Below, one piece after another: positions 36,422 through 46,330 of a DNA stretch of 64,000 nt. The notes beneath the pieces were generated by a model that did not search any database, was not told where the DNA came from, and saw nothing but the letters and a program-made list of their open reading frames with translations. Made by a program: the position numbers and the translations under genes. Positions within the stretch are counted from its first letter, which is position 1. Every line of letters starts with the position of its first letter. Source of the DNA: Polaribacter pacificus (GTDB lineage: Bacteria > Bacteroidota > Bacteroidia > Flavobacteriales > Flavobacteriaceae); assembly GCF_038024035.1 (NCBI RefSeq), contig NZ_CP150664.1:1364001-1428000 (forward strand). Direction: 5' to 3'.

Positions 36422-37237
36422 TTACCAGCTACCGCCAGCTCCACCTCCACTAAATCCACCGCCGCCAAAGCCGCCACCGAATCCACCTGAAGATCCACCG
36501 CCAAAACCACCACTACTTCCGCCACCAAAACCGCGTCCTGCACTACTTAAAATAAGCACATCTAACAAAGTACCTGCGATGTTTCGTTTTGTTCCACCTC
36601 TACCGCCTCGGTTATTCTTATTTGATAAAATAATAAAGAGGATGATAAAAAATATAATTGGAATCAATTTAAAAAAAGTAGGAGTATCACTGTTATTGGA
36701 ACCTTTTCTGCTTCCTTTATACGTCCCTTTTAACACACTAAAGATGGCATCAGCTCCTTTGTCTAATCCACTGTAATAATCGCCATTTTTAAACTCTGGA
36801 ATAATGACGTTTCTAGTTAGCTCTCCAGTAATTCCGGCCGTAAGGAGATGCTCTACTCCATACCCAGGTGCTATCCAAATTTCGCGATCCTTTAAGGCCA
36901 ACAAAATAAAGACTCCATTATCTTCTTTGGCTTGACCGACACCCCATTCTTGACCCCATTTAGGAGCTAAAATACCTATACTCTCACCATTGGTGCTATC
37001 AATAATAGCCACCACAATTTGCGTAGAGGTTGTATCAGAATATTGAACTAACTTCGTTTCTAAGGCTTGTTTCTGACTTGCACTCAAGATTTTTGTATAG
37101 TCATAAACACTTGTTTGAACCTTGGGTTTTGCTGGGATGCTAAATTGCCCAAACGCAGCCTGAACAAAAAACATGCTCACAAAAAATAATAAATACCTGC
37201 TATGGCTTAAAAATTGTGCTTTTTTACTAAAAATCAT
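36422..37237 (-). CDS. TPM-domain protein with glycine-rich tail
   Basis: The 271-residue product has a signal peptide (FFVSMFFVQAAFGQ), a TPM domain (residues 42-165; YDYTKILSASQKQALETKL, IVVAIIDSTNG, DNGVFILLALKDREIWIAPG), a membrane segment near 190-207 and a C-terminal run of Gly, Ser and Phe. TPM proteins are linked to photosystem repair in plants and to membrane proteins of unknown role in bacteria; the fold has phosphatase-like members. It overlaps the second TPM gene by four bases and converges with the barrel gene two bases away. Confidence 0.9.
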   Translation of the reverse strand: MIFSKKAQFLSHSRYLLFFVSMFFVQAAFGQFSIPAKPKVQTSVYDYTKILSASQKQALETKLVQYSDTTSTQIVVAIIDSTNGESIGILAPKWGQEWGVGQAKEDNGVFILLALKDREIWIAPGYGVEHLLTAGITGELTRNVIIPEFKNGDYYSGLDKGADAIFSVLKGTYKGSRKGSNNSDTPTFFKLIPIIFFIILFIILSNKNNRGGRGGTKRNIAGTLLDVLILSSAGRGFGGGSSGGFGGGSSGGFGGGFGGGGFSGGGAGGSW

Positions 37238-37671
37238 CCTTTAGAGAGTTCATTTGAAAGTTCATTTGTATCGTCTTTTTGCCAAGGAAAAAATTGCTTT
37301 AACTGGTGGCCGGCATGTAAAATTCCTGCAACAAGACCTTCTTTAAAATGCCCTTGTTTAAAATGGGTAGCAATTTCATCACGGGTAGTATCCCAAAAAT
37401 CATCAGAAACCACTGCATCAATCCCCTGGTCTCCACAAATAACAAATTGACGATCTTCTGTTGCCACATAGATTAAAACCCCATTGCGCTGTTCTGTTTT
37501 AAACATTTCTAATTGTTCAAAAAGTTCCAGCGCTCTATCATAATGTTTTAATGTAGTCGATTTTTCTATATGTACACGAATCTCACCAGAAGTATTTGCT
37601 TCGGCAGTTTTAATTGCAGCGACAACTTCTAACTCTTCCTCTTTAGAAAGTATTGATATTGAATTGCTCAT
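37234..37671 (-). CDS. TPM-domain protein, short form
   Basis: The 145-residue product carries one TPM domain without a signal peptide or membrane segment: EELEVVAAIKTAEANTSGEI, then RNGVLIYVATEDRQFVICGD and GIDAVVSDDFWD, with the Asp-rich loop seen in the family. It sits between LemA and the longer TPM protein. The trio is a common arrangement and suggests a membrane-associated complex of unknown activity. Confidence 0.9.
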   Translation of the reverse strand: MSNSISILSKEEELEVVAAIKTAEANTSGEIRVHIEKSTTLKHYDRALELFEQLEMFKTEQRNGVLIYVATEDRQFVICGDQGIDAVVSDDFWDTTRDEIATHFKQGHFKEGLVAGILHAGHQLKQFFPWQKDDTNELSNELSKG

Positions 37672-37681
37672 TGAGACCTTA

Positions 37682-38269
37682 TTAAAACTTTACTTCTACA
37701 GGTTTATCAGCTCCTTCAACAGCAGAGAAATAAGGTTTGTCTTCAAAACCGAACCATCCTGCAAAAATCGTATTTGGAAAGGTTTTAATATGAGTATTAT
37801 ATACTTTAGCCCCTTCATTAAAACGAGTTCTCGCTGTTAAGATTTGGTTTTCTGTACTTGCCAACTCATCTTGTAATTTTAAAAAACTTTGATTTGCTTT
37901 TAAATCAGGATAACGCTCTACGGTAACCAGTAAACTTTTTAAGGCTCCACTTAAACCTCCTTGCACCTTGTTAAACTCTGCTAATTGAGCTGGTGTAATT
38001 TTAGAAGGATCTATATTCATAGAAGTTGCTTTTGCACGAGCTTCAACAACTGCTGTTAATGTGCTTTTTTCAAAATCTGCAGCACCTTTTACTGTATTCA
38101 CTAAATTACCAATCAGGTCATTTCTACGTTGGTAAGAAGTCTCTACGTTACCCCAAGCTTCTTCTACGTTTTCTTGTAACTTAACTGCTGTATTATTAAA
38201 CCCTACAACCATTCTATATCCTATAAACACAAGGACAACTATCACTATTAACGGCAACCATTTTTTCAT
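37682..38269 (-). CDS. LemA-family protein
   Basis: The 195-residue product starts with a single N-terminal membrane helix (LPLIVIVVLVFIGYRMVV) and then long helices with the LemA signature YQRRNDLIGNLVNTVKGAA, ERYPDLKANQSFLKLQDEL and RFNEGAKVYNTHIKTFPNT. LemA proteins are inner-membrane anchored; their role is not settled. It is the first of the LemA-TPM-TPM run on the minus strand, eleven bases ahead of the short TPM gene. Confidence 0.95.
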   Translation of the reverse strand: MKKWLPLIVIVVLVFIGYRMVVGFNNTAVKLQENVEEAWGNVETSYQRRNDLIGNLVNTVKGAADFEKSTLTAVVEARAKATSMNIDPSKITPAQLAEFNKVQGGLSGALKSLLVTVERYPDLKANQSFLKLQDELASTENQILTARTRFNEGAKVYNTHIKTFPNTIFAGWFGFEDKPYFSAVEGADKPVEVKF

Positions 38270-38289
38270 AATTTCTATTTTTTTATTGT

Positions 38290-38622
38290 TTATTCTAATT
38301 GATTTTTAATTTTTAATAAGGCCGCTTTTACGCCTTCTAATCTACTAATTATTTCGTGATTCTTAATCGTTTTTTCTGGGTGTTGCTTTAGCTGATTTTT
38401 TGCCCCTTCTAAGGTAAATCCTCGCTCTTTAACTAAATTGTATATCAGTTTAAAATTGGCAATATCTTGCGGAGTAAACAGTCTATTTCCTTTGGCATTT
38501 TTTTTGGGTTTGATTACGTCAAACTCTGACTCCCAAAATCGGATTAATGAAGTGTTTACGTCAAAAGCCTTGGCTACTTCACCTATTTTATAATACCTTT
38601 TTTCTGGTAGATCTACATGCAT
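38290..38622 (-). CDS. MerR-family transcriptional regulator
   Basis: The 110-residue product has an N-terminal MerR helix-turn-helix with wing (KRYYKIGEVAKAFDVNTSLI, then RFWESEF, and NRLFTPQDIANF) and a short C-terminal helix. No metal or drug-binding domain is present beyond the dimerisation helix, so the signal is unknown. It lies 20 bases upstream of lemA in the same direction and behind the M23 gene, and may regulate this group. Confidence 0.92.
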   Translation of the reverse strand: MHVDLPEKRYYKIGEVAKAFDVNTSLIRFWESEFDVIKPKKNAKGNRLFTPQDIANFKLIYNLVKERGFTLEGAKNQLKQHPEKTIKNHEIISRLEGVKAALLKIKNQLE

Positions 38623-38636
38623 GAGTGCCTGTTGTA

Positions 38637-39608
38637 TTAATCATAAGACTGTCCTTCTAGTTCTGCAATTTTCAACATCGCATTAAACTCTTCAGGGGTT
38701 AAACTACCGTAGTAAAAATTAATTGGATTAATAGCTTGTCCATTTTTTCGAACTTCATAGTGCAAATGTGGTGCTTTTGATCTTCCTGTACTACCTACGT
38801 ATCCAATTAAATCACCTCTTTTTATTTTTTGTCTTCTTTTGACCACATATTTTGTCATATGCCCATACAAGGTAATATAACCAAAACCGTGATCTATACG
38901 AACGTGTTTTCCATAGCCTGTTGCATTTGCATCTGCTCTTAATACAACTCCATCACCCGTAGCGTAAACTGGGGTACCTTGTGGAGCCGTAAAATCCATT
39001 CCTTTATGAAACTTTCTAGCTTTTGTAAATGGGTCATTTCTCCACCCATAACCCGATGCCATTCTAGTAAGATACTCATTACTTACTGGCTGAATCGCCG
39101 GCAAAGAAGCTAGCATTTTTTCTTTTTCTTTTGCTAAAGAGACAATTTCATCTAATGATTTGGATTGCACAACCAACTGCTTGGACAATACATCAATATC
39201 TTTAGTTGCTTTTTGAATCATAGCAGAATTGTCAAAACCTTCTAAAGATTTGTATCGATTAACTCCTCCAAAACCAGCAGTACGCTGTTCTTCTGGAATT
39301 GGATTGGCCTCAAAAAAAACTCTGTAAATATTATTATCTCTTTGCTGAATCTCTGTAAGAATGTTTGATGTTTCTTCTATTCGTTTGCTCAACAAGTCAT
39401 AGTGCAATTTTAAATTATCTAACTCCCTCTTTTGAGCGCGTTCATTGGGCGACATCAAAAACTGACTAAAGACAATAAATCCAAAAAAAGCAATTAATCC
39501 CATCGCCAAAAAGAGAAGAATCCCTTTTCGGTAAACTTCCGTTTTTTTACGCTCAATCTTTCTGTAAGAGAGGGTGTCAGCGTCGTAATAATATTTTACC
39601 TTTGCCAT
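38637..39608 (-). CDS. M23-family peptidoglycan endopeptidase
   Basis: The 323-residue product has a membrane helix near residues 28-49, a coiled coil (residues 55-105 and 130-165) and a C-terminal LytM/M23 domain. Zinc ligands are in place: HKGMDFTAPQGTPVYA (first His and Asp) and HLHYEVRKNG (final His pair), with HVRIDHGFGYITLYGHM in between. It probably cuts peptide cross-links in the cell wall. It heads the minus-strand run that continues with MerR, LemA and TPM genes and is divergent from alaS. Confidence 0.95.
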   Translation of the reverse strand: MAKVKYYYDADTLSYRKIERKKTEVYRKGILLFLAMGLIAFFGFIVFSQFLMSPNERAQKRELDNLKLHYDLLSKRIEETSNILTEIQQRDNNIYRVFFEANPIPEEQRTAGFGGVNRYKSLEGFDNSAMIQKATKDIDVLSKQLVVQSKSLDEIVSLAKEKEKMLASLPAIQPVSNEYLTRMASGYGWRNDPFTKARKFHKGMDFTAPQGTPVYATGDGVVLRADANATGYGKHVRIDHGFGYITLYGHMTKYVVKRRQKIKRGDLIGYVGSTGRSKAPHLHYEVRKNGQAINPINFYYGSLTPEEFNAMLKIAELEGQSYD

Positions 39609-39676
39609 AAGTTGAAATATGCTATTTTTGTATTCTTTAAGCAGGCTGATTTTTTAAAAACCTCCTTAAAAACAGA

Positions 39677-39684
39677 CAAATTTA
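39677..39684 (-). promoter_or_regulatory. Bacteroidota -7 promoter element for the M23 gene
   Basis: The minus strand reads TAAATTTG, matching TAnnTTTG, 68 bases before the M23 start codon. It is in the 217-base divergent region with alaS, where I see no other clear element. Confidence 0.35.
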
Positions 39685-39825
39685 CGAAATGTTTTTTAAC
39701 TCGCTTTTTCTGCTTGATTTTTAAACAAAATTTAACACGATTGATGTGTAATTAAACTGTTATCACTACTATAAGTAGTTGATTCCACATAATTGTTACA
39801 AACATTATTATAGAATTTGATTCTT

Positions 39826-42441
39826 ATGAAGTCACAAGACATACGAACTACTTTTTTAGATTTCTTTTCAAAGAAACAACACCAGATTGTACCTTCATCA
39901 CCGATGGTATTAAAAAATGACCCCACCCTAATGTTTACCAATTCTGGGATGGCACCATTTAAGGAATATTTTTTAGGAAATGCCATACCTAAGAGCAGTA
40001 GAATTTCTGATTCTCAAAAATGCTTACGTGTTTCTGGAAAACACAATGATTTAGAAGAAGTAGGTTATGACACTTACCACCATACCATGTTTGAAATGCT
40101 TGGCAACTGGAGCTTTGGAGATTACTTTAAAAAAGAAGCTATTGCTTGGGCATGGGAACTTTTAACTGAGGTATATAAAATTGACAAAAGCATTTTATAT
40201 GTTACCGTATTTGAAGGTAGTGATGATAAAGATCAACTTTCTTTAGACCAAGAAGCTTACGATTATTGGAAGCAAATTATTCCTGAGGATCGAATATTGA
40301 TGGGGAATAAAAAGGATAATTTTTGGGAAATGGGAGAGCAAGGACCTTGTGGACCCTGTTCAGAAATTCATGTTGACATAAGAACTCCTGAAGAGAAAAA
40401 AGCGGTTGATGGAAAAACATTAGTCAACCAAGATCATCCACAAGTTGTTGAGATATGGAACTTGGTTTTTATGCAGTACAACAGAAAAGCGAATGGCACC
40501 TTAGAAGACCTCCCTGCAAAGCATATTGATACAGGAATGGGGTTTGAACGCTTGTGTATGGTATTGCAATCGGTTAGTTCTAATTATGATACAGATGTAT
40601 TTACTCCATTAATTAGAGAAGTAGAAACCATTACAAGTGCACGTTATGGCAAAGATCAAAAAACAGACATCGCAATCCGAGTTATTGTAGATCACGTTCG
40701 TGCTGTTGCTTTTTCTATTGCTGATGGACAACTACCTAGCAATACTGGAGCTGGATATGTAATTAGACGAATTCTACGAAGAGCAATTCGTTATGGATTT
40801 ACTTTCTTAGATCAAAAGGAGCCATTTATTTTTAAATTGGCTGATGCTTTAAGCGATCAAATGGGAGATGCTTTTCCTGAGATTAGAAAACAGGCTAGCC
40901 TAGTTCACAATGTTATAAAAGAAGAAGAACAATCGTTTTTAAGAACATTAGATCAGGGTTTAATCTTATTAGAACGTGTGATCGAAACCACTAAAGACAA
41001 AACAATTTCAGGATCAAAGGCCTTTGAATTGTACGACACTTATGGCTTCCCTCTAGATTTAACTCAATTGATAGCCCGAGAAAAAGGAATGCAAGTAGAC
41101 AGCGTTGCTTTTGCTAAAGAAATGGAGAAACAAAAACTGCGTTCACGTTCTGCATCAGCCTCTGAAACAAGTGATTGGACTACCCTTGTAGAAGATGAAG
41201 TAGAAGAATTTGTAGGCTATGATACACTAGAAACACAAGTAAAAATAACACGATACAGAAAAGTAATCTCTAAAAAAGATGGAGAACAATATCAGTTGGT
41301 TTTTAACCTAACTCCTTTTTATCCAGAAGGTGGAGGTCAAGTAGGTGATAAAGGCTATTTAGAATCAGCAAATGGTGATGTGATTTATATTACAGACACT
41401 AAAAAAGAAAACAACCTGATTATCCATTTTGCAAAAAATTTACCAAAACACCCATCAGAAACCCTTAAGGCAATTGTAAACAAAGAAAGTAGATCCTTAT
41501 CTGCAAGCAATCATTCTGCCACCCACCTTTTGCATCAAGCATTGCGAACCATCCTAGGGACGCACGTAGAGCAAAAAGGATCTTTGGTAAGTCCGGATTA
41601 TTTACGCTTTGATTTCTCACATTTTTCTAAGGTAAATGCAGATCAAATTCAAGAAATTGAAGATTTTGTCAACGCTAGAATTAGAGAAAATATTCCATTA
41701 CAGGAGCAACGTAATATTCCTATGCAAAAAGCAATTGACGAAGGTGCTATGGCTTTGTTTGGAGAAAAATATGGAGATACGGTTAGAGCAATCCGTTTTG
41801 GAAAATCCATAGAACTATGTGGAGGAATTCACGTAACCAATACAAGCGACATTTGGCATTTTAAAATTAAATCTGAAGGAGCTGTAGCTTCTGGAATCCG
41901 AAGAATTGAAGCCATCACAAACCGTGCAGTGGGGAGCTATTTTGAAGAGCTTGACAAAAACTTTAATGATATTAAAGCCCTTTTAAAGAACCCTGCACAA
42001 CCCGTAAAAGCAATTAGTAGCTTACAAGATGAAAATGCTGCATTAAAAAAAGAAGTGGAACTTTTATTAAAAGAAAAAGCACAAAATTTACTTGGAGAGT
42101 ACAATCAACAATTAAAAGAAATAAACGGAGTCCTCTTTTTAGCAAGCACTACAGATCTTGATGCAAACGGGATTAAAAATGTTTCTTTTGAATTGGGGAA
42201 CAAGCACAAAAATTTATTCCTTGTTTTTGGTAGCTCAGCAAATAACAAGGCCTTACTAACCTGTTATATTTCTAAAGAATTGGTAGATGAGAAAAACTTA
42301 GATGCAGGCAAAGTTGTCAGAGAACTCGGTACCTTTATTAATGGTGGCGGTGGAGGTCAAAAATTTTATGCCACTGCAGGTGGTAAAAATCCTGGTGGGT
42401 TAAAAGACGCTCTTAACAAAGCGAAAGATTACCTGCTTTAA
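39826..42441 (+). CDS. alaS: Alanine-tRNA ligase
   Basis: AlaRS charges tRNA-Ala and edits Ser and Gly mischarging. Starting at 39826 ([14 protein letters not shown]) it has 871 residues; an upstream ATG at 39817 would add three. It shows the class II aminoacylation core ([39 protein letters not shown] [14 protein letters not shown]), the editing domain with [11 protein letters not shown] and [12 protein letters not shown], and a C-terminal coiled coil plus [20 protein letters not shown]. Length is normal. Confidence 0.98.
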   Translation: MKSQDIRTTFLDFFSKKQHQIVPSSPMVLKNDPTLMFTNSGMAPFKEYFLGNAIPKSSRISDSQKCLRVSGKHNDLEEVGYDTYHHTMFEMLGNWSFGDYFKKEAIAWAWELLTEVYKIDKSILYVTVFEGSDDKDQLSLDQEAYDYWKQIIPEDRILMGNKKDNFWEMGEQGPCGPCSEIHVDIRTPEEKKAVDGKTLVNQDHPQVVEIWNLVFMQYNRKANGTLEDLPAKHIDTGMGFERLCMVLQSVSSNYDTDVFTPLIREVETITSARYGKDQKTDIAIRVIVDHVRAVAFSIADGQLPSNTGAGYVIRRILRRAIRYGFTFLDQKEPFIFKLADALSDQMGDAFPEIRKQASLVHNVIKEEEQSFLRTLDQGLILLERVIETTKDKTISGSKAFELYDTYGFPLDLTQLIAREKGMQVDSVAFAKEMEKQKLRSRSASASETSDWTTLVEDEVEEFVGYDTLETQVKITRYRKVISKKDGEQYQLVFNLTPFYPEGGGQVGDKGYLESANGDVIYITDTKKENNLIIHFAKNLPKHPSETLKAIVNKESRSLSASNHSATHLLHQALRTILGTHVEQKGSLVSPDYLRFDFSHFSKVNADQIQEIEDFVNARIRENIPLQEQRNIPMQKAIDEGAMALFGEKYGDTVRAIRFGKSIELCGGIHVTNTSDIWHFKIKSEGAVASGIRRIEAITNRAVGSYFEELDKNFNDIKALLKNPAQPVKAISSLQDENAALKKEVELLLKEKAQNLLGEYNQQLKEINGVLFLASTTDLDANGIKNVSFELGNKHKNLFLVFGSSANNKALLTCYISKELVDEKNLDAGKVVRELGTFINGGGGGQKFYATAGGKNPGGLKDALNKAKDYLL

Positions 42442-42465
42442 TAATTAAAGCATTTATATACAGCT

Positions 42466-42510
42466 AAAAGGTTCAATATTTTTAATACTATTGGACCTTT
42501 TATTTTTTAT
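42466..42510 (+). terminator. Terminator after alaS
   Basis: AAAAGGTTCAATA (42466-42478) pairs with TATTGGACCTTTT (42489-42501), with one G-T pair, and is followed by a T-run. Confidence 0.8.
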
Positions 42511-42537
42511 ATATTGAACCTTCGAAATTGAACAACT

Positions 42538-43488
42538 ATGAAACTTCAAACAACTTTAAGATTAAAGAAGGAGCCTTTAAACACCATAGACTATAGCGCT
42601 ACTATTTTAATGTTAGGTTCTTGTTTTTCAGAAAACATCGGTAAAAAATTAACTTATTTTAAGTTTCAAACAAAGGTAAACCCCTTTGGAATTCTGTTTC
42701 ACCCGCAAGCAATAGAAACGTTTATCACCCATAGCATTAACAACAAAAAGTACACAGAAGAAGATCTATTTTTCTACCAAGAGCGATGGCATAGTTTTGA
42801 TGCCCACTCTAGTTTTAGCAATCCCGACAAATCTGCCTTATTAGAAAACTTAAACACTGCCATTCAAAACACTCATAAAGATCTACGTGAGGCAAGTCAT
42901 TTAGTATTAACACTAGGAACTGCCTGGGTATATAGACATGTAGCCGATGATCAAATTGTTGCGAACTGTCATAAAGTTGAACAGAAAAAATTCTTAAAAG
43001 AGCTCTTAAGCCCTATTGAGATTGAGCAAAGCCTAGAGGCTATTATAGCTCTTATAAAAAGTATCAATCCGACAATTACCATACTTTTAACCATCTCACC
43101 TGTTCGACATCTAAAGGATGGGTTTATTGAGAACACCCAAAGCAAATCACACTTAATTGCTGCAGTTCACAATGTGACTGCCCCTAATAACAAGGTCTAT
43201 TATTTCCCAAGCTATGAACTCATGATGGATGAGTTAAGGGATTATCGTTTTTACTCCGAAGACCTCGTACACCCAAACAAAACGGCTATTGACTATATTT
43301 GGGAAAAGTTTTGTACAACTTGGATGGCTTCTGATACTGAAAACACCATGAAAATAATCGATGGAATCCAACGGGATCTTGCTCACAGACCTTTCTACGA
43401 ACAATCAGAACAGCATCAACAGTTTTTAAAAAAATTGGCTGCAAAGAAAGAACGCATCCTAAAAGAGTTCCCAAATATTCAATTCTAA
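42538..43488 (+). CDS. GSCFA-domain protein
   Basis: The 316-residue product carries the GSCFA motif as GSCFSENIG near residue 23, which gives the family its name, plus ITHSINNKKY, GTAWVYRHVADDQIVANCHK and SPVRHLKDGFIENTQSKSHL. The fold is SGNH-hydrolase-like and suggests a carbohydrate esterase, but the substrate is unknown. It stands alone after alaS. Confidence 0.9.
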   Translation: MKLQTTLRLKKEPLNTIDYSATILMLGSCFSENIGKKLTYFKFQTKVNPFGILFHPQAIETFITHSINNKKYTEEDLFFYQERWHSFDAHSSFSNPDKSALLENLNTAIQNTHKDLREASHLVLTLGTAWVYRHVADDQIVANCHKVEQKKFLKELLSPIEIEQSLEAIIALIKSINPTITILLTISPVRHLKDGFIENTQSKSHLIAAVHNVTAPNNKVYYFPSYELMMDELRDYRFYSEDLVHPNKTAIDYIWEKFCTTWMASDTENTMKIIDGIQRDLAHRPFYEQSEQHQQFLKKLAAKKERILKEFPNIQF

Positions 43489-43489
43489 G

Positions 43490-43505
43490 TACGACAAATG
43501 CCGTA
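43490..43505. promoter_or_regulatory. Inverted-repeat motif, site 1
   Basis: TACGACA-AA-TGCCGTA is an inverted repeat with one mismatch, 51 bases before the ATG at 43556. A similar motif recurs in the next two intergenic gaps. It may be an operator shared by the genes at 43556, 44376 and 45029. Confidence 0.4.
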
Positions 43506-43555
43506 TTGCATTTTTTAAAGAATTTTAAGATTTTTACCGAACAAATTTTGTAAAG

Positions 43556-44272
43556 ATGTTAAAATCAATTTTTTACCCAACAACCCAGACTGCTTTTGTT
43601 TGGATCAGCGCTCTGTATCTTATTTTCTTATTGATTATAGGAAAGGCAGATGCCATGACCATCCTTTTTGTGTATTTTGTAGAAACGCTAATTATTGGAG
43701 TTTTTAATGCCCTAAAAATGTACAAGACCATTGCATTTAGAAAAAAGGAGGATGGAAAAATTAGCTTTGTGTTGATTCCATTTTTTATATTTCACTATGG
43801 TTTTTTTGTCGCGATACAATCTATTTTTGGATTCGCTTTGTTTGGCATGGAGGCTACAAATTTTATTAAAGAACCTTTTCATATTATTGAAAACTATGGA
43901 CTTATTTTCCAATTAGAAGGCATCCAATACGCACTTCCTGCAATTGTCTTTAATCACTTAGGGAATTTTTTCTTTGACTTTATAAAAAACAAAAAGTACA
44001 CAAAATTTGAAGCTCATGAAATCATGTTCAAACCTTATGTTCGAATAATTATTCAACAGTTTGTGGTGATACTTTCCTTCTTTTTTATTGCTTTCGGAAA
44101 TGCTGGCCTGATTGCAGCGCTAATCCTTATAGCTCTTCGTCTTTGTATAGATTTAGGCTTAAACGCCATTAAAGAAGATTCTGAAATCTTGGACTATTTA
44201 TCTAGCAAACTAGCCAACCAGAAGGCTAGCAAAGAAGAAATAAAAAAACAACTCCTCAATTTTACCGAGTAA
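43556..44272 (+). CDS. DUF6498-like membrane protein
   Basis: The 238-residue product has about six hydrophobic segments (near residues 10-30, 35-55, 72-95, 125-145, 160-180 and 183-200). Segments FVYFVETLIIGVFNALKMYK and FEAHEIMFKPYVRIIIQQF fit the DUF6498 pattern. The C-terminal tail (KASKEEIKKQLLNFTE) is charged. Function unknown. The gene is first in a plus-strand run that continues with other poorly known proteins. Confidence 0.7.
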   Translation: MLKSIFYPTTQTAFVWISALYLIFLLIIGKADAMTILFVYFVETLIIGVFNALKMYKTIAFRKKEDGKISFVLIPFFIFHYGFFVAIQSIFGFALFGMEATNFIKEPFHIIENYGLIFQLEGIQYALPAIVFNHLGNFFFDFIKNKKYTKFEAHEIMFKPYVRIIIQQFVVILSFFFIAFGNAGLIAALILIALRLCIDLGLNAIKEDSEILDYLSSKLANQKASKEEIKKQLLNFTE

Positions 44273-44281
44273 AAACAAAAA

Positions 44282-44303
44282 TACGAAAAACTCCCTATTG
44301 CAT
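44282..44303. promoter_or_regulatory. Possible degenerate copy of the inverted-repeat motif, site 2
   Basis: TACGAAAAACTCCCTATTGC lies at the same relative place ahead of the gene at 44376 and matches 18 of 22 positions of the site at 43490, but the inverted repeat is poor. Similarity may mark a shared ancestry of these upstream regions rather than a working site. Confidence 0.25.
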
Positions 44304-44375
44304 TAATTTTCAGGTTTTTAGATTTTTGAAATCTATTATAGTTTAAAAATTATTAAACGATAAAAAAACCATGTG

Positions 44376-44873
44376 ATGGAAGAAAAGCTATTAATCCATT
44401 GGAAATACACTGACAAAGAGTGGGAAAATTATGTAGAAAAAGAAAAATCAAATAAAGTAGAAGACAATATTTATATGGGCATAGCCATCTTTGTTTTTGG
44501 AACCATTGTTTTAATGCTCTCCAGAGACACCTCACTGCTAACAGGCTTGTTTTTTTCAATACCATTTGCAATATTGATTCCTTTTTTAAGGATAAAATTA
44601 AGTTACAGACATCTAAAAAAAGGAGTTAAGAATCCTGAAATAAAAGTCTTTACAAACTCATTATTAATAAACAACCATAAAATTGTCCTCTTTGCAGATA
44701 AAAGGCATGTAAGGCAGCTTAGCATTGTTGATACAGAAGACAATCTACAACTCTTAGAATTTGATGTTGAATGGTCTACTAGAAATGGTCCTACCAATGA
44801 TGAATTTAGGATTCCCATCCCCATAGACAAAATGGAAGAAGCTCAAAACTTTGTTAAAAAGCACCAGTTTTAA
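44376..44873 (+). CDS. Hypothetical membrane protein
   Basis: The first ATG in frame is at 44376 (MEEKLLIHWKYTDKEW); the preceding codon is GTG. The 165-residue product has an N-terminal charged part, two membrane segments (about 34-49 and 54-72) and a soluble C-terminal strand-rich domain ending in PIPIDKMEEAQNFVKKHQF. No family is recognised. It may fall into a family of small bacterial membrane-anchored domain proteins, without known function. Confidence 0.6.
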   Translation: MEEKLLIHWKYTDKEWENYVEKEKSNKVEDNIYMGIAIFVFGTIVLMLSRDTSLLTGLFFSIPFAILIPFLRIKLSYRHLKKGVKNPEIKVFTNSLLINNHKIVLFADKRHVRQLSIVDTEDNLQLLEFDVEWSTRNGPTNDEFRIPIPIDKMEEAQNFVKKHQF

Positions 44874-44890
44874 CTTGCCTTTTCATTAAA

Positions 44891-44910
44891 AATAAGGCAT
44901 TTGCCGTATT
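44891..44910. promoter_or_regulatory. Inverted-repeat motif, site 3
   Basis: AATAAGGCA-TT-TGCCGTATT is an inverted repeat with one mismatch, 118 bases before the ATG at 45029. Its half site (TGCCGTATT) is the same as in the site at 43490. Confidence 0.4.
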
Positions 44911-44976
44911 TCACCAGAGCTTAAAAAACAAGACTTTTGACCTGTTTAATACTAAATAGTTTGTTTTTAGGGTGAT

Positions 44977-45001
44977 TGATGGTTGCTCCCCCCAGCCATC
45001 A
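44977..45001 (+). other. Leader hairpin before the gene at 45029
   Basis: TGATGGTTG pairs with CAGCCATCA, allowing one G-T pair, around a C-rich seven-base loop, 27 bases before the start codon. It could affect translation or message stability, or be chance. Confidence 0.35.
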
Positions 45002-45028
45002 TGTCTCTAATACTAATAAAATAACAAT

Positions 45029-46330
45029 ATGAAAAAAATAATCTTACACCTTACAGCGCTTCTTCTATTCTCTTTTACTGGATTCTCACAAGCTGATGAA
45101 TATAATTTAAAAACTGAAAATCTTCACAAAAAAGTAAAGAAAACACGTACTCATTATTATATGTACCATGGAAAGAGCAAAGGCTTTGTTAAACTCTCAG
45201 TTACAGAAAACACCTACAACGATGACGGTAATTTAATCGAAAGGTTTTATGACTACACTAGTTCTTATGACGGAACAAAATCTACGAGTTCAACCCTTTA
45301 CAATTACAATTCAAAGGGGCAGTTAATAAGCACACAAGATGTTAGCGCAAAAAAGAGCAAATACTCTAGCTACTACCGTTTTTTTTATGACGGCAATGGA
45401 AATCCAACAAAAAAGGAAGTACATTATACGGATGGTTCCATTGCAACTGTTGTTTATACGTATGACTCTAAAAACAGAAGAATATCTATGGAAAACAACT
45501 CTTCAAGCGGAGTAATGACCAGCCGTACAAGATATGAGTACAATGGAGACAAAAAAACAGAAATAAGACAAAGCTTTAACATAAAAGACGGAAGCATCTC
45601 AGGTACATACACGACAGTTTATAAGGATGATTTAAGAATTTCATACAAATCAGATACGACTTACGGAAAAAGTGGCTTTACTTATAAATATGACAAAAAT
45701 GACAATATCATTGCCACTACATACGAAGAAGATCCTAATTCTGGCACCAGCTATAACTATGCTTATGATTCTAAAGGAAATTGGACCAAAAAGCATTATA
45801 AATCAGGAAACAATCACTATTTCTACTTTAGAGAAGTACAATTTAAAAATGGAGATAAAAGCGGTAGTTCAAATTTCGATGCAAATTTTGTGAATCAACA
45901 TCAAGGTATTAACAATAGTGCTGTTGTTCCGTTGACACCAACAAAAGTAACAAACACGACAGCAGATGTAATGCCTGTATTTACATCAAAGAACTGGGCG
46001 TTTAACTATGTAAATTTAGACAATACAGTTTCTGCCTTAAAGGGAGATGTTAAATTACAGGTGCTTGACAACTCAAAAATGGCCATTGGCACCACTGTAA
46101 AAATCACTTACTCTTTTGGTGGAAAAGATTATATGGACAGGTATAATGTCACCTCGTTTGATGACACCAGTGAATATTCTTTTTGGACCTTAAAATCTTT
46201 AGTTAAAGAAACCACATTAAGTATTACCCTATACAAGCAAAAACAATATGTTGAAACTAGAGATTTGTACTTAGCGGGTGTGGTTATGTTTAGTTTTAAC
46301 AATAAAAAAACTTCTTTTTATTTAGAATAA
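45029..46330 (+). CDS. Secreted protein with YD/RHS-like repeats
   Basis: The 433-residue product has a signal peptide (ALLLFSFTGFSQ). Residues 55-290 contain repeated Tyr-Asp/Asn-rich motifs (NTYNDDGNLIERFYD, YNYNSKGQLISTQ, FYDGNGNPTKKEV, TYDSKNRRISMEN, YAYDSKGNWTKKH) as in RHS/YD-type sugar-binding or cell-surface repeats. A separate C-terminal region (residues 320-433) has no known match. There is no toxin-like C-terminal end, so a classic RHS toxin is unlikely. It overlaps the next gene by one base. Confidence 0.7.
   Translation: MKKIILHLTALLLFSFTGFSQADEYNLKTENLHKKVKKTRTHYYMYHGKSKGFVKLSVTENTYNDDGNLIERFYDYTSSYDGTKSTSSTLYNYNSKGQLISTQDVSAKKSKYSSYYRFFYDGNGNPTKKEVHYTDGSIATVVYTYDSKNRRISMENNSSSGVMTSRTRYEYNGDKKTEIRQSFNIKDGSISGTYTTVYKDDLRISYKSDTTYGKSGFTYKYDKNDNIIATTYEEDPNSGTSYNYAYDSKGNWTKKHYKSGNNHYFYFREVQFKNGDKSGSSNFDANFVNQHQGINNSAVVPLTPTKVTNTTADVMPVFTSKNWAFNYVNLDNTVSALKGDVKLQVLDNSKMAIGTTVKITYSFGGKDYMDRYNVTSFDDTSEYSFWTLKSLVKETTLSITLYKQKQYVETRDLYLAGVVMFSFNNKKTSFYLE

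Noticed and set aside
44977..45001. Rho-independent terminator
   Set aside because: The hairpin lacks a T-run after the stem and is just before a start codon, so a leader structure fits better.
45029..46330. RHS toxin with immunity gene
   Set aside because: There is no toxin-like variable C-terminal end after the repeats, and the next gene is a coiled-coil protein in the same operon as a kinase.
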